Part shown: positions 25,969 to 32,957 of the stretch, one piece after another
Layout of the letters: each line of letters starts with the position of its first letter
How positions within the stretch are numbered: position 1 is the first letter of the stretch
NCBI GenBank assembly: GCA_030430205.1
Contig: JAUIGE010000025.1
Coordinates: 40,364 to 104,363 of the forward strand
Source of the DNA: Bacteroidia bacterium
GTDB taxonomy: Bacteria > Bacteroidota > Bacteroidia > J057
Direction: 5' to 3'
DNA: 64,000 nt
The notes under the pieces: model-generated
What the model was told of the DNA's origin: nothing
Databases searched by the model: none
What the model saw: only the letters and a program-made list of their open reading frames with translations
Program-made: the position numbers and the translations under genes

Positions 25969-27003
25969 ATGTCCAAGAATATAGGTATAAAAGAGCTGGC
26001 AAAAATCGCCAATGTCTCCATCGGAACCATAGATAGGGTACTTCATAACCGCCAGGGCGTGTCGGAAAAGACGCGGCAGCGGGTACTTGCGCTCATCGAG
26101 CAGCATGACTACAAACCCAACCTGCTGGCCAAACATCTGGCCTCCCGCAAGCAATTTAGCATCGCGGTGCTTATGCCCGCCAGCGAAGACAATCCTGTCT
26201 GGCAGCCCTATGTACAGGGCATTGAAAAAGCAGCACGTGATATGGAAAAATTTTCTGTCACAGTAGACCATTTGCCCTTTGACCAATATGACCCTCAAAG
26301 TTTTGAAAATGCCGCCGAAGGCGCATCTGCCTATGACGCCCTCCTCATGGTCCCCTTGTTTGAAAAGGCCGCGATGCGGCTGAAGGACAATTTTGCCCGG
26401 CAAGGCAAAAGTTGCCTTTGCTTCGACACCAACCTCCCCGAAGGGGATGAGCACCTCTTCATAGGGCAACATGCCTTCCAGGCTGGCAGGCTGTGCGCCA
26501 GTTTGCTCAACTATACTGTTCCGGCTGATCGCTCCCTTTTATTGGTCAACCTCGGCCGTAAGGCCGGCTATCACCTCAATTTTTGGGGAAGGGAAAATGG
26601 CTTCAATAGCTTTTTCAAAGGAAAAGATGCCCCCCAACGCAAGCTCATCGCCTACGAAGGCCCCATCGAGCAGGCCAACCACCTGGAGCAGGGAATAGCA
26701 GAAATCCTGCAAAAGTCGCCCAATATAGGCGGCATATACGTCCCCAACTCACGCGTCTACTGGGTCGCACACATCCTGGAGCAGCTACAACGCACAGACC
26801 TGATCCTATTGGGTTTTGACCTGATTCCCGAAAACAAAAAGTACCTAAAAAGAGGTACAATTGACTTTCTCATCAATCAACATCCTGAAAACCAGGCCTA
26901 TAGAGGCGTGGAGTGGCTTATGCAAAGACTTGTCTTTGGAGAAAAGGCCGAGCCGGGTAGCACACCGATTGATGTGGTGATGCGGGAAAATCTGGAGGAA
27001 TAG
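25969..27003 (+). CDS. LacI family transcriptional regulator
   Basis: A 344-residue regulator. The N-terminal helix-turn-helix GIKELAKIANVSIGTIDRVLHNR and hinge YKPNLLAKHLASRK are typical, followed by a periplasmic-binding-protein-like effector domain. VSIGTIDRVLHNRQ differs from the usual VSxxTVSRVLN and is common in Bacteroidota members. It is divergent from the alginate operon, 430 bp from PL6, so it may control it; the sugar ligand is unknown. Confidence 0.85.
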   Translation: MSKNIGIKELAKIANVSIGTIDRVLHNRQGVSEKTRQRVLALIEQHDYKPNLLAKHLASRKQFSIAVLMPASEDNPVWQPYVQGIEKAARDMEKFSVTVDHLPFDQYDPQSFENAAEGASAYDALLMVPLFEKAAMRLKDNFARQGKSCLCFDTNLPEGDEHLFIGQHAFQAGRLCASLLNYTVPADRSLLLVNLGRKAGYHLNFWGRENGFNSFFKGKDAPQRKLIAYEGPIEQANHLEQGIAEILQKSPNIGGIYVPNSRVYWVAHILEQLQRTDLILLGFDLIPENKKYLKRGTIDFLINQHPENQAYRGVEWLMQRLVFGEKAEPGSTPIDVVMRENLEE

Positions 27004-27062
27004 AAAGTCGGCAATACAGCTCAACACTTTTTTGTAGTTTCGCAGCTTCAAAAAAACAGAAA

Positions 27063-28697
27063 ATGATTTCAGTTGACAATTTAGCCGTAGAGTTTGGAGG
27101 AACAACTTTGTTCAGTGAGGTATCTTTTGTGATCAATCCCAACGACAAGATTGCCCTCATGGGAAAAAACGGTGCCGGTAAGTCCACCATGATGAAGATC
27201 ATAGCCGGTGTACAAACGCCTACGCGCGGCCATGTGCGGGCACCCAAAGAGGCAGTGATTGCCTACCTGCCGCAGCATTTGCTGACGGAGGACAATTGTA
27301 CCGTTAGGGAGGAAGCTGCCAAGGCCTTTCAGCATGTCTTTGACATGCGTGACGAGATGGAGCGACTCAACCGTGAGCTGGAAACCCGTACCGATTATGA
27401 GAGCGATGCCTATATGGAGATCATCGAAAAGGTCACGGACCTGGGCGAAAAGTATTACCTGCTGGAGGAGGTGAATTATGATGCAGAGGTGGAAAAAGCC
27501 TTAAAAGGATTGGGTTTCAGGCAGGAAGATTTTACCCGACAAACCCATGAGTTCAGCGGCGGCTGGCGGATGCGCATTGAGCTGGCGAAAATATTGCTGC
27601 AAAAACCGGATTTGATTTTGCTCGATGAGCCTACCAACCACATAGACATAGAGTCTGTGATCTGGCTGGAGGATTTTTTGATCAACAAAGCCAATGCAGT
27701 GGTGGTCATATCGCACGACAGGGCTTTTATCGACAATATCACCAACCGCACCATAGAGGTCGCGATGGGGCGGATATTTGACTACAAAGCCAATTATTCG
27801 CATTACCTGCAATTGCGGGAAGAGCGGCGCGTGCATCAGATCAAAGCCTATAAGGAGCAGCAAAAAATAATTGCCGATAATATGGCATTTATCGAGCGCT
27901 TTAAAGGCACTTACTCCAAGACCAACCAGGTGGCTTCCCGAGAGCGCATGCTCGAAAAAATGGAGATCATCGAGATCGACGAAGTCGATACCTCAGCGCT
28001 CAAACTGCGGTTCCCGCCCGCTCCCCGTTCGGGCCAATATGCCGTGACCGTCAAGGAAGTTTCCAAATCTTATGATGAACTCGTCGTTTTTAAAGGCGCG
28101 AATATGTCCATTGAGCGGGGTGAAAAGGTATCTTTTGTCGGGCGAAATGGGGAAGGGAAATCGACCATGATCAAAGCGATTATGGGAGAAATCGAGGTGC
28201 AAGGCACCTGCCAGTTGGGGCACAATGTGCAAGTGGGCTATTTTGCCCAAAATCAGGCCTCCCTATTAGATCCCGAATTGACCATCTTCCAAACGGTGGA
28301 TGAGGTCGCCAAAGGCGACATACGCTCGCAAATCAAGCATATCCTGGGAGGGTTTATGTTTAGCGGAGACGATATAGACAAAAAAGTCAGCGTCTTGTCC
28401 GGAGGCGAAAAAACGCGCCTCGCCATGGTCAGGCTCCTCCTGGAGCCCGTCAACCTGCTCATCCTCGATGAGCCGACCAATCACCTGGACCTGCGCTCCA
28501 AAGACGTGCTCAAGGAAGCCCTGCTTGCCTTTGACGGCACGCTCATCCTGGTGTCGCACGACAGGGACTTCCTGCAAGGCCTCTCCCGAAAGGTATTCGA
28601 ATTCAAAGACCAGCGCGTCATTGAGCACTTTGAAACGATAGATGAGTTTTTGGAAAGAAATCGGATCAAGAGCATCGCGGAGATGAATCTGGGTTAA
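27063..28697 (+). CDS. ABC-F family ATPase (ribosome-associated type)
   Basis: A 544-residue protein with two ABC domains and no membrane segments. Walker A sites are GKNGAGKST and GRNGEGKST; signature motifs are HEFSGGWRMR and SVLSGGEKTR; Walker B sites are LILLDEPTNHID and LLILDEPTNHLD. The linker between domains (KAYKEQQKIIADNMAFIERF) is the P-site tRNA interaction motif region. ABC-F proteins act on ribosomes to relieve stalling or give antibiotic resistance; this one looks closest to the housekeeping YbiT-like group (inference). Confidence 0.88.
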   Translation: MISVDNLAVEFGGTTLFSEVSFVINPNDKIALMGKNGAGKSTMMKIIAGVQTPTRGHVRAPKEAVIAYLPQHLLTEDNCTVREEAAKAFQHVFDMRDEMERLNRELETRTDYESDAYMEIIEKVTDLGEKYYLLEEVNYDAEVEKALKGLGFRQEDFTRQTHEFSGGWRMRIELAKILLQKPDLILLDEPTNHIDIESVIWLEDFLINKANAVVVISHDRAFIDNITNRTIEVAMGRIFDYKANYSHYLQLREERRVHQIKAYKEQQKIIADNMAFIERFKGTYSKTNQVASRERMLEKMEIIEIDEVDTSALKLRFPPAPRSGQYAVTVKEVSKSYDELVVFKGANMSIERGEKVSFVGRNGEGKSTMIKAIMGEIEVQGTCQLGHNVQVGYFAQNQASLLDPELTIFQTVDEVAKGDIRSQIKHILGGFMFSGDDIDKKVSVLSGGEKTRLAMVRLLLEPVNLLILDEPTNHLDLRSKDVLKEALLAFDGTLILVSHDRDFLQGLSRKVFEFKDQRVIEHFETIDEFLERNRIKSIAEMNLG

Positions 28698-28858
28698 GGC
28701 TGGTGGGGAGGCCCCCTAAATACCCGGACAAGATTACAAGACATATCCACAGAAAAGGGTATTTCTTCCTCTAAATTCGCCATTCCATAGGCTTTGGAAA
28801 AAATAACTGCCCCACTCTGAATCACACCAATAGCGCTGCCTTGTTTGGTAATATTCAT
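28694..28858 (-). pseudogene. Fragment of beta-lactamase-family serine hydrolase
   Basis: A 54-codon minus-strand frame reads GSAIGVIQSGAVIFSKAYG followed by MANLEEEIPFSVD, the N-terminal strands of class C beta-lactamase-like serine hydrolases (usual form PGxAVGVIKDGKVVYxKGYGxAN). The SxxK catalytic motif that should follow is absent; the frame ends 20 residues later inside the stop codon of the ABC-F gene. It is a gene end left by deletion. Confidence 0.65.
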
Positions 28859-28904
28859 CTTGGGCTAGATTGATTTCCCTCAATATAGACAAAAGGGAGC
28901 ATCC

Positions 28905-29600
28905 CTATTCACACACCACCCCTTCCAATCCCGCCACCGGCAATGCCGGGCTCACAAAGGGAATCCCCAGATTCATGCCACGCAGGATCAGCAGCGTGGC
29001 AAAGATCAGGACAAAGGCATGCATCACAGGCCGCAGGCGGCTTCGCCAGGCTGGCTTGATCCAGCCGCCCAGCAGGCTGACGCTCAGCATAAGCGGCATG
29101 GTGCCGATACCAAAAAGCGCCATATAGCTGGCCGCGTCCAGCACATTGCCGGAGATGGCCGCGCCGGATAGCGCGAGGTAAACAAAGCCACAGGGGAGGA
29201 AGCCATTGAGCAGGCCAATGCTGAGGGTAGCATGGGGGCTGGGGTTGCCGAGGCGGCGGGCGAGGGCTTTGCGCAGGCGCAGCATAAGCCTGTCGAGAAA
29301 GGGAAGAGCGAGAAATCGTTTCTCATTGTTGAGGGAGAGCAGGCCTGCTATGAGCAGGGCGACGCCCAGGGCGATGGAAAGCCCCTGCTGGTAGCCGCTG
29401 AAAGCGATGCTTTCCCCCAATAATCCCACCACCACACCCAGCAGGATGTAGGTCAGCGTCCTCCCAAAGTTGTACAGCAATCTGCTGCCCACATAAGCGG
29501 CACGGCCGCTATAAGCCTTTGGCAATGCCAAAGCGATGGGGCCACACATGCCGACACAGTGAAGGCTACTGAAGAGTCCGGTGAGGAATGCTAAGAGCAT
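28905..29600 (-). CDS. SafE/TauE-like (DsbD_2) membrane protein, cco-associated
   Basis: A 231-residue protein with about six membrane segments. It starts FLTGLFSSLHCVGMCGPIALALP, the pattern of cytochrome-biogenesis-linked members of this family, and has a second LNGFLPCGFVYLALSGA with a conserved Pro-Cys. Such genes commonly follow ccoG/ccoH and are thought to help copper or thiol handling during oxidase assembly (family knowledge). It is last in the cbb3 cluster. Confidence 0.8.
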   Translation of the reverse strand: MLLAFLTGLFSSLHCVGMCGPIALALPKAYSGRAAYVGSRLLYNFGRTLTYILLGVVVGLLGESIAFSGYQQGLSIALGVALLIAGLLSLNNEKRFLALPFLDRLMLRLRKALARRLGNPSPHATLSIGLLNGFLPCGFVYLALSGAAISGNVLDAASYMALFGIGTMPLMLSVSLLGGWIKPAWRSRLRPVMHAFVLIFATLLILRGMNLGIPFVSPALPVAGLEGVVCE

Positions 29601-29646
29601 CGTTTTGCGTTTTTTCTAGTCTACATGCTTAAGTTTCTTGTCTCGC

Positions 29647-29702
29647 CTCTCTGCTCTCTGCTCTCTGCTCTCTGCTCTCTGCTCTCTGCTCTCTGCTCTC
29701 TG
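29647..29702 (-). repeat. Eight perfect heptamers after ccoH
   Basis: Eight consecutive copies of CTCTCTG (plus strand), i.e. CAGAGAG on the sense strand. The ccoH stop codon TAG (29705-29707) is followed by GAGCAGAGAG, so the array starts 2 nt after the stop. Confidence 0.9.
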
Positions 29703-29704
29703 CT

Positions 29705-30145
29705 CTAAAGAACTACACTTTTCTCAAAATAGTAAGCCTTCCCACCAGATGTCCAGTCAATCTGCAAAATCCACCTGCCTTTGGGATAAGGCTCCGATGA
29801 AAAAACATGCTGATTGCTGGAGTCCATCTCAAGGTCTATGCTCACATCAAGATGTGAGTTAGAAGGGCGATACAGCTGTATCTTGCCTTCTATCCCCTGC
29901 ATATCTGCAGGAAATTGCAGCGCGACTTGCTGCTCGCTGGCCTGATAAGTCAGGCTGACCGCCTGGGTCATTTCCTGTGCATTGCGCACTTTTTGCATGT
30001 GGTCATTGTGCTGAAGCTCAGCACCGTAGTAGTCTTCTTTCACCATGTGAAACTCCTCCGAGGATGCTTTAAACACCATAAAGAGTATCAGCATCACAAA
30101 GCCGCTATAAAGCGCTACGATTTTCCATCCCCAACTTATTTTCAT
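29705..30145 (-). CDS. ccoH: FixH/CcoH family oxidase assembly protein
   Basis: A 146-residue protein with one N-terminal membrane helix (GWKIVALYSGFVMLILFMVF) and a periplasmic beta domain. EEFHMVKEDYYGAELQHND is the FixH segment after the helix. CcoH is needed for assembly and stability of cbb3 oxidase. It lies between ccoG and the SafE-like gene, as expected. Confidence 0.88.
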   Translation of the reverse strand: MKISWGWKIVALYSGFVMLILFMVFKASSEEFHMVKEDYYGAELQHNDHMQKVRNAQEMTQAVSLTYQASEQQVALQFPADMQGIEGKIQLYRPSNSHLDVSIDLEMDSSNQHVFSSEPYPKGRWILQIDWTSGGKAYYFEKSVVL

Positions 30146-30153
30146 GATTTTTT

Positions 30154-30209
30154 GAGTTTCGAGTTTCGGGTTTTGAGTTTCGGGTTTCGGGTTTCGAGTT
30201 TTGGGTTTC
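30154..30209 (-). repeat. Heptamer array between ccoG and ccoH
   Basis: Eight consecutive 7-mers RRGTTTY (GAGTTTC, GAGTTTC, GGGTTTT, GAGTTTC, GGGTTTC, GGGTTTC, GAGTTTT, GGGTTTC on the plus strand) end 8 nt before the ccoH start codon. A short octamer array links it to the ccoG stop. Confidence 0.85.
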
Positions 30210-30235
30210 GGGTAATCCGCTCATCTCCTCATCTA
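30210..30235 (-). repeat. Short octamer array at ccoG stop
   Basis: On the sense strand, ATGAGGAG, ATGAGCGG, ATTACCCG follow the ccoG stop TAG without a gap. Same GATnAGnn family as at 4221-4260 and 10986-11036. It passes directly into the heptamer array. Confidence 0.6.
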
Positions 30236-31651
30236 CATAGGTCCTAAAAAGGTCGTCTTTACTTCATCCAGTTTTTTGTCGCCGGAGAAAACGCCGAGGA
30301 CAATCTTCGTCTTCATGCCATCGAGCGATCCGGGCGGAAGCTCAACGAAAAAGGGGCGTTTGGTGATGTCCCTCGCCGTTACCTGTAGTTCTTTGCCTAC
30401 CATTTTGACTACCCCATTTTCCAGGTTCATGACTTTGATGGTAAGGGGAAAATCCTTTTGGGTTTTGTTGACAATCTGTAGGTTGTAGAGATTGGAGACG
30501 GTACTGTCATTGGGCATGGTGTAAAAGGTGCCTTTGGCCCTGAGTATGGTCGCCTCTACGTCTGAGCGGGTGCTCAGCGAAAAACTCAAAAATGCCATCA
30601 ATCCGATCAACACCACGGTATAGGCGATCATTTTGGGGGTGTATTTGAATTTTTTGCCCAAAGCGATATTGTTCATGGAGGCAAAACGGATCAGGCCTCT
30701 TTTGAAGCCTACTTTGTCCATGACATCGTCACAGGCGTCTATACAGGCCGTACAATTGACACATTCCAATTGTGTACCGTTGCGGATGTCTATGCCCGTA
30801 GGGCAGACCTGTACACAGAGGCTACAATTGATACAATCGCCTTTGTTGGCTTCCTGGCGATCTTCGTTTTTGCGAAAAAGGTCTCTCGGCTCTCCGCGTA
30901 CATTGTCATAAGCCACGACGATGGAATCCTTGTCCAGCAATACGCCTTGCAAACGGCCATAAGGACAGATCGCAATACATGCCTGCTCACGCAGGTAAGC
31001 AAAAACAAAGAAGAAGATACCGGAGAAAATAAGGACGAAGGTAAAATTGCCCATATTTTCAGCTGGCCCTTCCGTGATGATTTTGGATAACTCCTCCGTG
31101 CCTACCACATAGGCCATGACGAGATTTCCTATCAAAAAGGAAATAAGGGCAAAGAGGGTATATTTGAGGCTTCGCTTACTGATTTTTTCGGCATCCCATG
31201 CCTGCCGGCTAAGCTTGCGTTGCTTGGGTGCATCGCCTTCGATCAGGTATTCTATCTTCCGGAAGACCATCTCCATAAATATGGTCTGAGGACATGCCCA
31301 GCCACACCAAACCCGCCCAAAGGCCACAGTAAACAAAATGATGAATACCATGAAGGTAATCAAGGCCAGTGCAAACAGGTGAAAATCCTGAGGCCAAAAG
31401 GTCAGGCCCAGAATGATAAACTTGCGTTCCAGCAGGTTAAACAGGAACATGGGTTCGCCATTGATGCGGAGAAAAGGACCAACAAAAAGGCCTATGAGCA
31501 GGATCACTGCTACAATGGCCCTATAGGTATGCATGCGCCCTTTGGGCTTTCTGGGATAGACCCACTTCCTGTGACCATCCTCATCAACCGTACCGATGGT
31601 ATCCCGGTAGGCATCATAATCAATAATGGGAGCTTCTTTGCCTGTTTTCAT
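30233..31651 (-). CDS. ccoG: Cytochrome c oxidase accessory protein CcoG (FixG/RdxA)
   Basis: A 472-residue membrane ferredoxin. It has about five membrane segments, GRVWCGWACPQTIFMEMVFR, then two 4Fe-4S cluster motifs CINCSLCVQVCPTG and CVNCTACIDACD, and a C-terminal Ig-like periplasmic domain. CcoG reduces Cu(II) for insertion into the oxidase. The sequence is complete and of normal length. The gap to ccoP upstream holds a heptamer array. Confidence 0.93.
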   Translation of the reverse strand: MKTGKEAPIIDYDAYRDTIGTVDEDGHRKWVYPRKPKGRMHTYRAIVAVILLIGLFVGPFLRINGEPMFLFNLLERKFIILGLTFWPQDFHLFALALITFMVFIILFTVAFGRVWCGWACPQTIFMEMVFRKIEYLIEGDAPKQRKLSRQAWDAEKISKRSLKYTLFALISFLIGNLVMAYVVGTEELSKIITEGPAENMGNFTFVLIFSGIFFFVFAYLREQACIAICPYGRLQGVLLDKDSIVVAYDNVRGEPRDLFRKNEDRQEANKGDCINCSLCVQVCPTGIDIRNGTQLECVNCTACIDACDDVMDKVGFKRGLIRFASMNNIALGKKFKYTPKMIAYTVVLIGLMAFLSFSLSTRSDVEATILRAKGTFYTMPNDSTVSNLYNLQIVNKTQKDFPLTIKVMNLENGVVKMVGKELQVTARDITKRPFFVELPPGSLDGMKTKIVLGVFSGDKKLDEVKTTFLGPM

Positions 31652-31681
31652 GACAATAAATATTTTGTGAGAGTATTATCT

Positions 31682-31716
31682 GGTAGGCAGTATTTAGTAA
31701 ACAGTTGGCAGTTATA
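31682..31716 (-). repeat. Heptamer array at ccoP stop
   Basis: Five 7-mers (plus strand GGTAGGC, AGTATTT, AGTAAAC, AGTTGGC, AGTTATA) include the ccoP stop codon (31712-31714). On the sense strand the unit is nACTGnn/TACTnnn. The repeats are degenerate but the 7-bp period is exact. Confidence 0.6.
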
Positions 31717-32632
31717 ACCCAGCTGTGGCCTGCACGCTATCCACTGCCGGCTGCGAACTTCCTGCAGGGGTGTATAACTCTCCCTCTGGCTCTTTGGGGT
31801 CTGGAGGATTGGTACCTGCAAAGGTCATGATATAGCTGGATACCTCTGCCATTTCTTTGGCACTCATCTGGTCCTCCCAGGCTATCATCTGTTTGCCTTC
31901 CACACCGTATTTGATGGTTCTGAAGACATCTTTGATGTCTCCTCCATGGAGCCAATAATCGTCGGCCAGGTTGGGGCCTATGCTTCCGCCGCCGTCAACC
32001 CTGTGACATGCTGCACACAGCATTTCGAAGACCTCTTTTCCCGCTGCCAGGGAAACCCCATCCGTCAACATCACGACAGTGTTTTCGTCCGTAGAATTTG
32101 CCTGCTGTTCCTGGTATTTGGCTTTTGCGACAGCAGCAATTTCCATTTCTTCCTCGTACATCTCTTTGGAAGGCTCATGCCAGACAAACCAGTACACTAA
32201 AGCATAAACAATCGTCAGGTAAAAACCATATTTCCACCAGGGCGGGAGGTTGTTGTCCAACTCGCGAATACCGTCATACTCATGGCCGAGGTCGATGGAG
32301 TCTTCATCTTCCAGGGCGACATTATCTGTGAGTATGTCTTTAAACCAGGCCCAGCTCAGGATGGCTGGTCCCATTTTGGGAATTTCTTTCCCCTGAGCTT
32401 TCAGCTCAGCAATTTTGGCTACTTCTCTTTCCTTCTGGTTGTTTTGTACCAATATAAACAGGAGAATAACCAACAAAAGAGCGACCAGTGCCAATGCGAC
32501 AATGGCAAACAGAATCACATTCAGTACCTCATCAGCCGTAACGCCAGAAGCAGATGCTTCCTGTCCAAAGGCAAGCCCAGCACTTAAGCTGAAGCCGCCA
32601 AATAATAAAGATGATTTATATAAACGAGACAT
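31712..32632 (-). CDS. ccoP: cbb3 oxidase subunit CcoP, c-type cytochrome
   Basis: From ATG 32632 the protein is 306 residues. It has an N-terminal signal-like helix, a second helix (LNVILFAIVALALVALLLVI), the CcoP N-terminal domain (YDGIRELDNNLPPWWKYGFYLTIVYALVYWFVW) and one cytochrome c domain with CAACH and distal ligand region KQMIAWEDQMSAKEMAEVSSYI. Only one haem c site is seen, whereas proteobacterial CcoP has two; single-haem CcoP is usual in Bacteroidota as I know it. The longer frame from 32692 adds 20 unlikely residues. Confidence 0.92.
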   Translation of the reverse strand: MSRLYKSSLLFGGFSLSAGLAFGQEASASGVTADEVLNVILFAIVALALVALLLVILLFILVQNNQKEREVAKIAELKAQGKEIPKMGPAILSWAWFKDILTDNVALEDEDSIDLGHEYDGIRELDNNLPPWWKYGFYLTIVYALVYWFVWHEPSKEMYEEEMEIAAVAKAKYQEQQANSTDENTVVMLTDGVSLAAGKEVFEMLCAACHRVDGGGSIGPNLADDYWLHGGDIKDVFRTIKYGVEGKQMIAWEDQMSAKEMAEVSSYIMTFAGTNPPDPKEPEGELYTPAGSSQPAVDSVQATAGL

Positions 32633-32651
32633 AATTTCAAGTTTGGGGAGG

Positions 32652-32843
32652 TTAATCCAGTTTGTTGAAAGGGGTTTGCGGGGCATCATCATCCATGGGC
32701 AAACTTGCCAGGTAGTTGATGCCTTTTTTATCCATTCGAATCACCCAAATAAATAGCATCACAAAAAAGATAAAGAAGATCAAAAATGCGATGACCGGAA
32801 AAAGGGAGATGTCGGGGAGAGATCTGAGGATTGCTTTATACAT
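32652..32843 (-). CDS. ccoQ: CcoQ-like small cbb3 oxidase subunit
   Basis: A 63-residue protein with one membrane helix (LFPVIAFLIFFIFFVMLFIW) and a soluble tail GINYLASLPMDDDAP. Its size, helix and place between ccoNO and ccoP fit CcoQ/FixQ. The open frame extends upstream to 32954, but that part is only translated heptamer repeat, so ATG 32843 is used. Confidence 0.8.
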   Translation of the reverse strand: MYKAILRSLPDISLFPVIAFLIFFIFFVMLFIWVIRMDKKGINYLASLPMDDDAPQTPFNKLD

Positions 32844-32859
32844 GATTGGAAATCGTTTC

Positions 32860-32949
32860 GGGTTTTGAGTTTCGGGTTTTGAGTTTCGGGTTTTGAGTTT
32901 TGAGTTTTGAGTTTTGGGAACCACATGGAACCCAAAACCCGAAACCCCA
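32860..32949 (-). repeat. Heptamer array with inverted copy after ccoNO
   Basis: Eight 7-mers GGGTTTT/GAGTTTC/GAGTTTT occupy 32860-32915. After 13 nt, three inverted 7-mers (AACCCAA, AACCCGA, AACCCCA) occupy 32929-32949, ending 8 nt before the ccoNO stop. The mRNA could form a stem of about 20 bp. Same unit family as at 30154-30209. Confidence 0.85.
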
Positions 32950-32957
32950 AACAATCT

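Noticed and set aside
29647..29702. Simple polymerase-slippage microsatellite with no meaning
   Set aside because: Not dismissed, because different units with the same period and position occur after neighbouring genes; slippage may expand them but does not explain placement.
32844..32954. N-terminal extension of CcoQ to 32954
   Set aside because: The added residues are translated heptamer repeats (Lys/Asn/Ser/Thr runs); CcoQ family starts at the ATG at 32843.
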